A DNA stretch of 64,000 bases from NCBI RefSeq assembly GCF_001625195.1, contig NC_054391.1, positions 8,570,552 to 8,634,551 of the forward strand, written 5' to 3'. This DNA is from Drechmeria coniospora. Lineage: Eukaryota; Ascomycota; Sordariomycetes; Hypocreales; Ophiocordycipitaceae. This document shows positions 44,563-56,605 of this stretch, in pieces. The first letter of the stretch is position 1; each line of letters starts with the position of its first letter. The position numbers were made by a program, and so were the translations under genes. The notes beneath the pieces were generated by a model. The model was not told the DNA's origin, searched no databases, and saw nothing but the letters and a program-made list of their open reading frames with translations.

Positions 44563-47500
44563 CTATCGAAACAAGTTCCTGAAGCTGTGGTTGCCTCCTT
44601 GGTTCCTTGTCACGCCGAGCTTGCTTCGCCAAGCTTGGGTCGGAAGCTTCTCTTCCGCTTCGAGGGCCTTGTTTTCCTTCTCCATCCGTCGTCGATTTCC
44701 CTTGTCGCTCCTCGTCGACCGGCTCAGTCGCAGGCTATTTGCCGACGATGGTCGCAACGCGATTGACTCCTCCCCATCCCTCTTGCCTTTGCCAGTACCG
44801 GCTCGCCGAGGCGTGCTGGTGCTTGCTGCGCGCGCAATGTCGTCCGACCCTGACGCCGCCGCCGACTGAATGCCGAGGCAGCGTGCTGTTCTCGTCTTCT
44901 TCGTTCTTCTCACCGTACTCGCCCTCTCACCCTCGTCAACCACCTCCGCCTCGTCCGTCGAGCCTCTCCAGACCCGTCTCCTGCACCCGGATCCGTTCGA
45001 TGCCTCGTCGGCGCCGTCGGCGGCCTTCGATCGTTGCGTCAGGCTGCCCGATTTCTTCGCAAACGTGCTCGTGATGCTCGCGACGCTGAGCTTTCTCATC
45101 ACCGTCGAGGCCGACGTTCGAACTAGATGCTCGCTCCGTGCCCGTGCCGTCATCCCCGGAAATGGGAGGATTTCACGACTCCAGACATCGCCCAGCAAGC
45201 TCTCGAGCCGGGCTCTCTCTCCGCGAGCCGGCGCCAGCACGGGCATTCTTGCGTTGGTCGTGAGCAGTGACTGAGATCGGCTAATGGTCAAAGATGCCGA
45301 GGCGTTGCTGCTGTCTCGCGTGATGCTCGTGTTCTTCAGTATCACTTGGCACAGCGGGGATTTGGGCCCGACCGTCGTCGCTCGGTGGATGGATCCTCGG
45401 CGAGATATCGTCCCTGAAAGCGGCACGTTAGACACCTTGGCTCGACCCAAACGCGCACCGAGCCACCTTGATGCCTACCGCTGCCACCAGCTTTGATGAG
45501 CACCGTCCCCAGGGACTTCATCTTCAGGTTGAGGGAGCTGCACATGCCTCCTTCCTTGGCATCGGCGCTGTCCTGGACCAGGCGCGCCAGGCGCGCTCGC
45601 CATTCCATCTCCTCCTTCGGCGTGCAGGCCGTCATGATCATCTCGTGCAGCTGACCGTCGCATTCGAAAACTAGCTTCCACGAGAACGGCGCCGTGTGGC
45701 ACTGGAGACCTGCCGCGTACGTAGCTGTTAGCCGGCCTGGACGGCAGACAAACGTGCTGTGTGCCGTCGCTGCGTCGGCCGTCTCACCTCGCCCGTTGTC
45801 AACGTGCTCCACCCTCGCGCCGCTGAGGTTGACGCACACTTGGATGATGTATATTTGGTCCGCCTTTCCTGCCGAAGCGAGGCAGAGGACGTGGCGGTAC
45901 AGCAGACATATCAAGTACTGCCCGTCAACTCCTTGGGTGCACTGCCAGCATATGTGCAGCGTGCCACAAAGCTGAATGTGCCCAAGCGAGCGGATACGAT
46001 TCTTGGACGATGCATCCAGCCTCTGGAGGAATCGTGAGCTGCATTTTGTCATCGCCGTGCTCGTGATGGCGAGCGGCCTCATACCTCATTCGGAAACACC
46101 AATCGGTCCTGCAGCAGCCAAGTTCTCTCGAGCGTGGCCTTCATCCTGGAATCGTTAGTTGCCCGGTTGATTTCGCCAGTCGCCTCCCTCAGCCTCGTAA
46201 GAGCGCCCTCCACCTCCATGTGCGAGTTCGGGCAGTCCGACACGGGCGTGTGCTTGAGAAGTTCCGCAAAGAGCAACGGATACTTGCACATCCTCTGGAT
46301 GGGCTGGAGAGGAAGGAAAGTCAGCCTGCCGTGCGCCTCGGATTGCCATCGTCGGTGGCGCCGCTCACCTTGACGAGCAGATCCCCGATTGAAAGAGCAT
46401 TCCTCGACCTGTCATTGGCAGATTTCCCAGAGCCAAGGGTGGCCGCGAGAGCCTCCAAGCCTTTTTGGTACGAATCCCATTGTGGCATCACCTCGTGAGC
46501 CGATGCCACGTCCTTGACCATCATCTCATACTTTGCCCCATACTCCTCGTATATGAAGAAGCGCTTCATCTGAGGCGTGCGTGCAAGTCATGTCAGAGAA
46601 GCCCGGCTGGCGGCAGGGAGCCGCGCAACGTACCCGTTTCGCAAACACCTTGGCCACCTCGGCTCCCACCTGTGGCTCCGCGACCATGCCGGGAATGGTA
46701 TGAAGATGGTGGGCCGCTCGGCGACCGCGGGTTGGAGTGGTATCGAGACTGGCCCATCGACGGTGCGCTTGCGTGGAGATCGGGGCTTGGTTTGTCGCAA
46801 AGAGACGGTGCACGGGCATTTCGGGCTGTGTGTACTCCGAGTACGGTATCACTCTGTGTAGCTCGCCGAGTATTTCCTCGTGCAGTTCAATGATTTCGGT
46901 CAGGTTTAGGTTGATTGACGACCGTAGCCCCATGCAGGTGGCAGGAAGCGAGGCGAGGAGGGTGACGTAGACCTAGGCGGTGATTGAGCATTCCGTAACA
47001 CACATCGATGGCATACTCGTCGACAAAGGTGGTGGTGACGACTTACATTCATGAGAAAACGAACGTCGCCGATGTAGCCTTCTTCGGTGCTGATCAACTC
47101 CTCGAGGATGCGACGGCGCTGAATGGCGCGTTCGGTGGCCTCGGCGTCGACGGCGTCCGCCTTGTCGAGCATCGCGCTGTCCTCGGATGCTCGGGGTCCC
47201 GACATGGAGGCCCTACTGCTGCGATCGGTTCGGGAGACGCACTGCGATGGCGCAGCATTCTTCTTTGAGCGGGCCACGACGCTGACGCTGGCCAGGCTCG
47301 CACTTGCGGTCCGGATGGCGGATACAAATTTGAAAGACGAACCAGACGATGACATCTTGCCATGAATCGACCCTTGGGAGCCGATTGCTTCCTCCTGGTC
47401 AGGCACCCAGAACCAATGCGGAAGTGTGCCGGTGACGTGGACCCCGACGGACGGTCTCCGTCTCGCCTTTCTGTGAAGAGACCTCATCCACTTGTGAAAG

Positions 47501-47832
47501 GGTCCTGGCGTCCCCGGGTTATTGCCCTCGTCCGGAGCCCCGTTGTCCGTTGAGTGGACTAGAGCTCGTGGTACGGCCGATGAGTCGTCCTTGGCAGCTG
47601 CGGCAGATTCGAGTGCGGTGCCGCTGCTTTCGAAGCAATCAGTCATGTTCGGTGTGTCAATCGATGTGTTGCTCATCCCCTCCGCCAATTTGCGTCGACT
47701 GCCGATCGGCTCCGGTGCATGCTTGGCCAAAGGCACAGGCCGAGTCTGATCCGAGTTGTCCGCACCATCAGGCCGTGTCGGCCCATGAGATGAACGATGG
47801 AAGGGGGGGAAGGGCAAGCCGGTCACAGGCAT
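44563..47832 (-). CDS. Rho guanine-nucleotide exchange factor (DH-PH protein)
   Basis: Seven exons: 47047-47832, 46634-46972, 46369-46569, 46085-46303, 45788-46022, 45479-45709 and 44563-45413. They give 953 residues with consistent frames; introns are 62-78 bp. The N-terminal ~235 residues are disordered and basic. The Dbl-homology domain starts at RRRILEELISTEEGYIGDV (about 239) and includes FFIYEEYGAKYEMM. It also has the hallmark PIQRMCKYPLLFAELLKHT (from 443) and the final helix up to VFPNE (about 515). A PH domain follows: IRSLGHIQLCGTLHICWQ, then FSWKLVFECDGQLHEMIM and a helix ending EMEWRARLARLV. The C-terminal ~280 residues are Ser/Arg-rich. It should load GTP onto a Rho or Cdc42 GTPase in polarity or wall-integrity signalling; the target cannot be read here. 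ATG 47832 is chosen; ATG 47880 in frame would add 16 residues. Confidence 0.9.
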
Positions 47833-49414
47833 GCTGCCAAGGAAAGGAGGGCAAAAAGAGCCTGTCCAAAAAACAAACAAAAAATGGCATGCGATGCTGG
47901 TTCCAAGAAGAGTCCAAAAGAGCAGGAATCAAACCATTGCCGTTGTCAACAGAGGGTCGGCGAGGAGGCGGGAATGATACCTTCTGACAAGGCGGAGAAG
48001 CCGGGGGGTGAGTGACGGGAGGAGGACGACGCAGAAGGACAGAAACAACTCAGGGAGGGAGTGGCAAGGAGCCTATTATCAGGAAGGACCAAAGACCGTC
48101 CACACGACGCCCTCTTGCCTCCGGTCTGCATGATGAGTAACGCGAAGGAGAGCGGATTTTGGGAGGAAGGAGATGTTGAGTCCACAGCGCGGCCAGGTCT
48201 TCGTTGATTTGACCACTTATTTTCTTCGTCAAAGTCCCGTAGGCCATAAATGTCTCACGGCGGCGTCGAAGTGGCACGGCATGTGCAGGTGTAACAAGCG
48301 GGAAGGCAGACGGTCGGGAACTCGGAAACAAATGACGGCCTGCTCGACGGTGTCGCCTATGAGCGATGAAGGACTGGCCGGGGCGTGGCCAAGGGGGTGC
48401 GTCTGGCTGCTGGGGAAATGAATGGCAATGGGATGATGAGCCTCCCCGGCATGCCGCGGTCCATGGTCGAATCCTGGCAGAATTGACGCAACGATCAACT
48501 TGAAAGGCTTCCCAAGCGGATACGGGGAGGCTCCCGCCGCTCTCCACGAAAAGTCATGGCCCCATGGTAATTAGTGGACGGCACTCATGGCATGGATGGA
48601 CCCTGCTTGTTGGGTCCCAACTGCCGTGGTCGCCTTCAGCTGCGACGATGCAGAAGCCACCGACAGGTTGGGAAGCTCACGTTCCACGAGTCTGGTTTGG
48701 GAGGGAATGCGATGCACGACATGCATCAGAGGCACGACATGATGCAACTCATGCATGCACCGTAGGAGGCGCTCCGTCGTATGGTGAGAAAAAGGCTTGT
48801 CATGAATGCCCATGCGATGCCGGCCCCTCTGGCCACGATATGGCTGTAACGAATCATATGGCCGATGGGAGGGATGCGTGGCGGAATCGGCTCGATCTGC
48901 GTATCAAGTTGCCTACCCGTCGCGTCCCAACTCTCGAATCTGCAGAGCCGCAGTTGAACGTGGTGCCTGCCTTTTGAGGTTCTGTTGCAACAGGGTGCCT
49001 CTGCAGCACCGTGCAAGATGGGAACATGTGCAGTTCTAGCGGGCTTTCCCGACGAACGGTTCTGCTGGTTGCTGGCTGCTGCCTCTCATATGAAGGATTC
49101 CTGAGGATGATCGATATAGTGGGCGGTGGAAGATGCTCGATTCGTGTATCCCTTGGCCATGACCGGCCGTGACGTCGAGAAGAATGTCACCTCTTGATGG
49201 TCGTCCGAGTCGAAAAGGAATGCAAGGAGCGTGGGATGACGACGGCAATTATATCCGCTTGCGGGTGAATGGCGATCGAGGTCGGCTGGGAGCGAGAGTT
49301 GAACACATGGCGCAGAAAAAGGGAGCTTTTTCACGGAGATGTAGGACAAGCAAAACGGACGATCTGGATGGAAGTTGGATGAGCGAATAATGACTAGGTT
49401 GGTGTTCCCAAAAC

Positions 49415-49500
49415 ATACTGCATTACTCCGGACTAAGTACCACATTCTACAGTTATTAGTACTTAAGTACTGTCTGTCGTAGGCGGTGCTCGTACTTGTA
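49415..49500. repeat. Small GTAC-word island
   Basis: Contains ACTAAGTACCAC, TTAGTACTTAAGTACTGT and GCTCGTACTTGTAGG. Confidence 0.6.
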
Positions 49501-50539
49501 GGTGGCTACCATCCTAGCAGCGGTGCTGCCATGCCCTAATTTCTAGTGCTGGGAAAGGCTGCCAGCATCACGGAGAGGTCGATGCAAAGTGAGGCGAAAA
49601 AGGATCATATGCTAGTACTGGTACGCATGTCTCGTGCAAATGCTACCATCACACACACAGAGTACCAACGGTCTCTGATGAACGCATCCTGTTCATGAAT
49701 AGTGTGGTTGAAATAGGCACCTCGCACCGCCGAGATTGTGCGAAGAGCACGCCGCAAACATCTACGTCAAGTCCACTCCGCGATGCATAGTCTACTTTGA
49801 TCGTAGGATCGGTGAGTGGCAAGAAGCATAGCAGCAGCCGGTACCCTGGGGAGTGCCCCTCTCTCCTGTCGAACGTGATCGTGGTACACGCACTGCTCTG
49901 CGGACGAAGCAGGAGTACCCCTTTTGTCGGTACCAGTAACAGTAGCACCGACTACAGGTAGGAATCGTCGTCGTTCGAGAGCCTTGATGTCAGGGTCATA
50001 CCGGTACGGCACGTAATTCCTCCGCCTGTGCCTGTGGCCATGATCATCCGCACCCCCCGCCAGTGCCTGTGCCTGTGACCATGAGCATCTGCGTCCCCAT
50101 CCCCCAGCCGAGATTGCGGCTTGTCGTCTCGTTGAGCTTCGAGTCCGTCACGAGACGTCTTGTCAACGTGACATTCTTCCTGCCGCCAAAGCCTCTCTTT
50201 CTCGAGAATTGGATTTTGAAAGGTGATACGTGAGAGATGGATGGGATGCTCGCTTTGGCACTTATCCACGCTTCATCAGCAGTGCAGGCGGGCTGTGGAT
50301 GGGTTTGGCAACTAACCAGCAGACCTTTCGATGACGCACCAAGGGTCAGGTCCTCCCGCCACTCCACCCAACCACGCAGGGGTTTTCTCTCTCCCGGCCC
50401 GATGAGTTCCCGGACAAACCAGACGGCTCGCGCTAGTGCGGGTTCACCCAAGCCTTGCAACGCCCTAGGCACCCGACCTTGATGCACTGGCCGTAATTTC
50501 CTGCCCCGCATCGGATCCTCCAACAGTGGGTGAGGCTTA

Positions 50540-51870
50540 AGTACAAGCTACTAGGTACTAAGCAAGTACATGCCGATCGCCTCTGTTGCCTGCTTCCCGA
50601 GCATCAAGTACTTACTAAAGTACTAGTACTGGAGGCCCGAAGGGTTCCTCCATCCATACCACCCCATCATGCCCTTTACCTAGTGGCCCTAGTCCTGGCA
50701 CATCCTTTGATATTTGGTGCTACTATTCCGTGCTCAGTCGGACTTTGCGCTTCGTATCAGGTTCACGTAAGTAGTATTTATTTAGTACAGTGTGGTATTC
50801 TAAGACATGCTTAACTACAAGTGCTCCGTCGTAGTATTCAAGACGCTGTCTTGAGATTCATCAACTGTACTTGCTTGTACTCCGTGTTAGCAGAGGTACA
50901 AGTCTGGAGTACATGTAAGTATAATACGTTGTAATATTTACAACCGAGTACTTATGTCGCTAGGTACGGAGTACAAGAAGTTGTACTGCAGACTGGTACC
51001 AAATAATACCGAGTACCTCACGTGTTGGTACTTAAGTACTCGGATATGCCTACGGCCGGGAACGAAACGTACTGTACAGTAAGTATGTGCAGTACGGAGT
51101 ACTTGATGGAGTACCCGATAAGCCTCCGCAGGAAGTGGAAGATCTCGTACGAGTCCAGTACCTGTACGAGTGTGCCATCCCTGCCAATAAAAATATGTCT
51201 GGAAGTGGAGGAGAATCGCATCAACGTTGCAGAAGCCACCGTCCTCTGGCCTCGCTGACGGCCGGACACGAGGAGTACCATCCGTCTGTTCGTCCCAGTC
51301 CTTTTGTCCCTGATACCGACTTTTCCCTCTTGTCAAGTGGGAAGAACCCTTGAAAATCTCTCGCTCTCGTTGTCGCTGACAGTGCAAGACGAACCGAGAT
51401 CACATTCCAGTAATTCCCAAGTACATAGGTACGTAGGGGTACCTACCTACTATGTATGAGCAAGTCATGTACTTGTACTACGTACAGTCCTCCGTGCTTG
51501 TAAGTACTTAAGTGATTTATTTAGTCCTTGGTTAAGGAGCAATACTCGACTACTATTATCACAAGGTATGCCGTCTCGTAATGGTGCAGGTACTAATACT
51601 TGGTTCAAATACGGAGTACTTTGTGAGTACCAACCCCGCGGCGCTGCTCGCCCCTCTTACCCTCCGTGCTACTTTTCTACCTTCCTTCTCCCGCAGCCCG
51701 CAGCTAGTGGGCGCAGCCATCAACTCCGTAGTAATAGTACTGTAGGTACGGAGTACTAGGTAGGTACTTACTTGCTTACCTGGTACCGTAAGTACTCCGT
51801 ACTCCGCGCAGTAATACTCCGTATTACCAAGTGCTTGGATGTACTGATACTTGTAGCAGGGACGCAGCAG
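50540..51870. repeat. GTAC-word islands
   Basis: Dense clusters at 50540-50650, 50870-51190, 51415-51515 and 51590-51860, with AAGTACTTAAGTACTCG, CGGAGTACTTGATGGAGTAC and CGTAAGTACTCCGTACTCCG. The gaps between them (for example 51190-51410) are ordinary. Confidence 0.75.
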
Positions 51871-51914
51871 CACCACCAAGCACGAATTATAGATACTTAC
51901 TCCTACCACTGCAA

Positions 51915-51951
51915 CCACCACCACCACCACCACCACCACCACCACCACCAC
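51915..51951. repeat. CCA trinucleotide microsatellite
   Basis: About twelve CCA units in the upstream region of the deubiquitinase gene. Confidence 0.95.
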
Positions 51952-52204
51952 GACCGCCAAGCAATCATCCATCCATCCAGCTCGTACCTCTTCCCGGCTC
52001 AAGTTCCCATCCGACAACTTCTCCTCACCCAAATCCCCCCCCACGGGTGCCCATGCTTTCCTATGCTCGACATTCACCACGGATGACGTCCTCCATATTT
52101 CTCCAGCCAGTCTGTTGAGCAGGCGCTGCCGCCCTGTGGCCCTGGCTCGTCCTTGCCCGCCTGCCTGATTCGACGCCTTGCCGAACCGCCCGTCGATATC
52201 AATC

Positions 52205-54668
52205 ATGGCGGGTTTCTTGCACAAGATCAAGAGTGCCAGCTCCGTGAGTCTTGTCTCGACCCCCGTGCTTGCCGGCGCAAACAGCTGCCCGAGACGATGT
52301 TCGACTTGCCCATCTCGTCGTTGGCCGGATCCCGTCCCGCCTTGAGTCGCCAACTTCATCGCATGTGCTGACAAAATCCCGCTCTCGCAGGCGACCACGG
52401 CCTCGCCGTCCAAGGATGGCTACCAGAAGAAGAAGGACGATGACGTCGCCGAGGCCACCCCTCTTGAGAGGATGCTTCAGAATGCCGGACCACTGCGTGA
52501 GGATGGCAGCGACCGCTTCTTTGGCTTTGAAAACGTACGTCACATCCCACCCTCTGCCCTCGCGTCCTGTTCCGTCCGTTCCCCTTCCCGCTAACCCACT
52601 TCAAGTTCGGAAACACTTGGTACGTCCGAATCGTGCTCGCAACTCGCTTGGTCCGCTGACGAACCTTCCCAGCTATTGCAACTCCATCGTGCAGGCGCTC
52701 TTCTATTCCGATTTGTTTCGCGACAACGTCATCAGCTACCCGCCGTCTTCGTCCCCCGACGCCCCCAACGGGACTCGACCCAAGGTCAACGTCGCCATCC
52801 GACCCCCGATGAACCCGACGGCGGCCAATTCCCAATCGAAGCACAAGAACCTGTCACCGTCGCAGGCGCTGAAGCAGAAGCAGGCCGGCAATGCGGACCA
52901 GCTGGTCACCGGCCCAGCCGGCTCAAAGCCTGAAGACAAACCCGATAGCCCCGAGTACAAGAAGAAGCAGGCCATGTTGAAGGGGCCCATCCTCGAGCTG
53001 GCGCAGGAGAATGCCACGGCCTACAGCATGGACGAATGCACCTTTACCGGCCTGAAAGACATTTTCCTCGCCCTCATCGAGAGCAATACCCGAACCGGCG
53101 TTCTCAGCCCGCAGAGGTTCCTCGAGATTTTCAAGCGTGACAACGAGATGTTCAGGAACTCGATGCACCAGGACGCGCACGAATTTTACGGCCTGATCCT
53201 GAACGACGTCATCACCAACGTCGAAGCAAACGCCCGCAGGATACAGGAACGCGACGGAGTCGAAAAGTCTTCTTCTGTCCTTGCCGGCAACTCGGTCGGC
53301 CGTACACCCTCAGGCACCGGTTGGGTTCACGATATTTTCGAGGGCGTCCTGACCTCGGAGACGAAATGCCTGACGTGCGAAACAGCCTCCCAACGCGACG
53401 AGACCTTTCTCGACCTTTCCATCGATCTCGCCCAGCACTCGTCGGTCACGGCATGCTTGCGCAAGTTTTCGGCCGAAGAAATGCTCTGCGAGGGGAACAA
53501 GTTTCACTGCGATCACTGCGGCGGCCTGCAGGAGGCGGAGAAGCGCATGAAGGTCAAGCGCCTGCCCAAAGTGCTTACCCTGCACCTGAAGCGATTCAAG
53601 TACACGGAGGACTACAGCCGCCTGCAGAAGCTGTTTCACCGCGTCGTCTACCCCTACCACCTGCGCATGTTCAACACCACCGAAGATGCCGAGGACGCCG
53701 ACCGTCTGTACGAGCTTTACGCCGTCGTCGTGCACATTGGCGGCAACGCCTACCACGGCCACTACGTCTCCATCATCAAGACGAAAGACCGAGGCTGGCT
53801 TTTGTTCGACGACGAGATGGTCGAGCCCGTCGACAAGCATTTCGTCCGAAATTTCTTCGGCGACAAGCCGGGCATGGCCACGGCCTACGTCCTCTTTTAC
53901 CAGGAGACGACCTTTGACAAGGTCAGGGAAGAGCAGGAGCGGGAAGGCATGGAGGAGGTCAAGCTCGCGACTCAAGCTGCCCACGTGGCCCACGAGGACG
54001 GCGACAAGGCCGAAGCGGACGCGGCGCCCTTGAAGAGGCTTGTCACGCTGCCCGTGCCTCCCACGCCCGAACCCGAAGCCATGTCGCCGTTGGCGCATGC
54101 CCGGACGGCTCCGGACGTTCCAGGCACGCCGCCGATGGGGCATGCCCCTCTCCGCTCTACGACGTTGCATGCGTCGAAACAGGAGGGGAAGAGCAGGGAT
54201 GACAGGAGACGGGAGAGGAAGGAGCGCGAGGCGGCGGAGAAGGCGGCGGAGAAGGCGGCCAAGCAGGCGGAGAAGGAGAGAGAAAGGCATGCGAAGGAAG
54301 CGGTCAAAGAGGAGGAGAAGAGGAGGAGAGAAGATTATCAGGTCAGGAAAGCGCAAGCGCGGCGAAGTGAGCATGAGGCGTTGCCGAAGCCTCTCGACGG
54401 GAGCAGGAAGACGACGATGGCCCGAGAGGAGGAGGGTAGGAGCAAGGAACCCAACGGCAGCACCATGGGCGGCATCCTCGATCGTTCGAAGCGGGGGAGC
54501 AGGTCCATGTCCAAGAAGAGCTTCAGCTTCTTCCACAAGGACAGGGGGGGTGGGGAAGGCGCCGCTGCGGAACCGCAGGAGAACGGCGACGCGGCCGAGA
54601 GGCAAGAGAAGCGAGGCCGTCTCGGTATGGGGCTCGGCAGGAAGAAGAGCAGCCACTTGCTTTCCTAG
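52205..54668 (+). CDS. USP46/12-family ubiquitin hydrolase, CreB/Ubp9-Ubp13 type
   Basis: Exons 52205-52243, 52391-52534, 52606-52619 (14 bases) and 52673-54668 give 730 residues. Introns are 147, 71 and 53 bp; the last two start GTACGT. The first exon encodes [13 protein letters not shown], as in CreB-like proteins. The Cys box [17 protein letters not shown] has catalytic Cys66, whose codon is split TG|C by intron 3. The His box is [10 protein letters not shown] (His429) with [12 protein letters not shown] (Asp445/446). A CLTC...CDHC pair is a structural zinc site of this family. After about residue 600 comes a charged, coiled-coil-like Lys/Glu/Ala stretch, then a Ser-rich basic tail ending KSSHLLS. 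CreB in Aspergillus removes ubiquitin in carbon catabolite repression, working with a WD40 partner. Orthology to CreB is inferred from family, length and coiled-coil tail. Confidence 0.94.
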
Positions 54669-55364
54669 CACGCCGGTGGCGGTTCGCGGACCGTCTTGTG
54701 TCATTGCAGGTCGTGGTTCAACATGTACGATTGACGATGGGATGTATTGTTTGCCGCGGTGCCTAAGAGCACGAGGGACTGAGCAAAACCTGAAGCGACT
54801 TGGTTGCGCGCGTATCACGCGTATCATGGCGAAATATACTATGCATATATTATGTAGCCGGGGCATTCCCCAAGAGGCGACAAGGATTGGCAATGTTGAC
54901 AAAGGTAAGACTTGGTCGCCGTCACGAAAGTGTAGCTCGGACAGTAGCTGAATTCATTGTCATGGTGGTGTGGCGGCACTGGGTTGTTTTCATGTCTATC
55001 TGTCTGTCTCTCTGTACTTCCGTCCATCTGCCTTCGCACATTACCCGTCAAACACCCAAAATTTGTGCCATGGCCCGATTGCAGGCATACGGCCCATGGC
55101 CAGAGTAGGCCTTGGCCGACGGAGGTGACTCGGCCTCGCCATGGCATGCATTATGTACATGTACGTGCGTGGTACGTGTGTGTCTTCATCCAGACTCCTC
55201 TGCTTGATGTACGCAACGGTCGCTGGCCTGCACGACGACCGCGGTCGTTGCCAGTCATTCCAAGCTTCAACAGGACGCAACGACTCTTCGTTGGTGTGAT
55301 TCTGCAGTACCCGGTCCAGTTTTTCGTCGTGGCGCGACGAAGACAAGACATCTCGGTCGCGGCA
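54669..55364. other. Convergent 3' spacer
   Basis: About 700 bases between the stops of the deubiquitinase and the Yos1 gene. No repeat island and no gene seen. Confidence 0.55.
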
Positions 55365-55822
55365 TCAGCCGAGGACGAGCTCGTAGAGAATGATGACCGA
55401 GTTGACGAATATCAAGGGCACTGTGCGAGCGAGCGGGTATGAAATTAGCTTGACGGCGCACCAAAGACGGGCGCGCAGCGCAGGGTTGGCTGGCGGCAAC
55501 GTACTGCGCATAATCGTCCGTATGCTGGCGATGAGGTGTATAGCCTTCGCCTTGACGCTCGCATCGGTGCCGGCACCAAAGGCCGGATCGTAGGACGCAG
55601 GGGAGAGGTTGACTGTCGGGGGGCGAGGGAGAGTCAGGTTAGCCGAGCGGTCCTGTCTTGTCTGCACGAGAAAAGGCGGGGACGAGAGGAGGGCAGAAGG
55701 GGAGGGAAGAGTGGCAGGCAGTGGCGATACGTACTGCGCGCCAGGAACCGGTCTTCGCTGAGGATGGCGACCGCGTTGATGAGGAGGACGGTGATGTAGA
55801 AGAAGTTTCCGAAGAAGAGCAT
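55365..55822 (-). CDS. Yos1-like ER-Golgi transport protein (IER3IP1 family)
   Basis: Exons 55735-55822, 55505-55612 and 55365-55420 give 83 residues (yeast Yos1 is about as long). Introns are 122 and 84 bp; both are phase 1 and both start from the identical junction CGCA|GTACGT. The protein starts MLFFGNFFYITVLLINAVAI, then LSEDRFLARINLSPASYDP. It ends PLIFVNSVIILYELVLG. Two hydrophobic helices, one at each end, flank a short polar loop, as in Yos1. Yos1 acts with the Yip1-Yif1 complex in COPII vesicle formation or fusion between ER and Golgi. The middle exon was found by matching AVKAKAIHLIASIRTIMR-like spacing; all junctions keep the frame. Confidence 0.93.
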
Positions 55823-56605
55823 CTTGGGGGCGGCGATACGAGGGATGCGATGCGACGCGGTGCGATGCGGTGCGGTGCGATGCTATGCGCGCCTGTGAAT
55901 GCCAGCTGATTCAACAGATAGGCGGTAGGTCGGGTGGCTGCGTGGGTGAATGGAAGAGTGGGTGGAAGCGATGTGTTGAAGCTCAAACCAAGTGTCACTC
56001 TGGTCACATGTGGTCACTCTGGGAGGGTTGGCTTGGTGCAATGTGCTTCGCCCCGGCGATTGGTTGCACCGCTCCGGTTCGTCTTCAAGCTCCAGGCGGA
56101 CATGATTTGGTAATACAGGCATGACATCGCGTCTTCCCCATCCGCCGTGTATATAAATGATTCTCCATCTCCTTCCCAGTTCCCAATTCCATCTCTACAA
56201 AAAAATTAACCAAAAACCGGGCCCTATCTACTCGGCAATAGCTGCATCTTGATTGCAGATACATCACCCTGCCGCCTGAAATGAGACGCCGTTGTAGCCT
56301 TTCATCTCTGTGCGCAAGAGAATCGTTGGCCAGAAGGGTGAACCCATATTGCACCGGTATCATATCCTGACCGGCTGCTCCCTTTACTGACGGGTCCGAC
56401 TCGGATATACCTGGATTTTCACATATCGACACAGTTCATTGCCTATTCATTCATCCATTCATCCATCCATTCATTTTTTTTCATTCATTCATCACCCCCT
56501 TCCATCTCCCTTCTTGCCTCTTGACGCACCGCCGAGGGACCGGTACCAGTATAGCCAGCAAACACCCAGTAGCGACATTGGCCTGGCCTTTTGAGTATCG
56601 TCACG
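55823..56605. other. Divergent promoter region between yos1 and alg12
   Basis: About 780 bases separate two divergent starts of secretory-pathway genes. It contains a CATT/CATC tetranucleotide repeat near the alg12 side and TATATAAATG at about 56150. No GTAC island and no gene seen. Confidence 0.6.
56446..56494. repeat. CATT/CATC tetranucleotide repeat
   Basis: Interrupted tandem CATT and CATC units with a short T run, 110-160 bases before the alg12 start codon. Confidence 0.85.

Larger units (their letters stand above)
47833..52204. other. 4.4 kb divergent spacer
   Basis: It lies between the RhoGEF 5' end (minus) and the USP46-type 5' end (plus). The first 1.5 kb is ordinary GC-rich sequence with no credible gene. 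GTAC islands follow (49.4 and 50.5-51.87 kb), then a CCA microsatellite. About 250 bases of C/T-rich leader precede the deubiquitinase ATG. Confidence 0.55.

Noticed and set aside
48464..48478. GGTCGAATCC, resembling a tRNA T-loop
   Set aside because: The flanking bases do not form the T stem and no other tRNA arms are visible upstream.
51559..52413. 284-codon minus-strand frame
   Set aside because: It runs through the CCA microsatellite (read as poly-Val) and a GTAC island, and overlaps the start of the deubiquitinase.
53310..54902. 530-codon minus-strand frame opposite the deubiquitinase
   Set aside because: Antisense shadow of the USP domain, with no independent motif.
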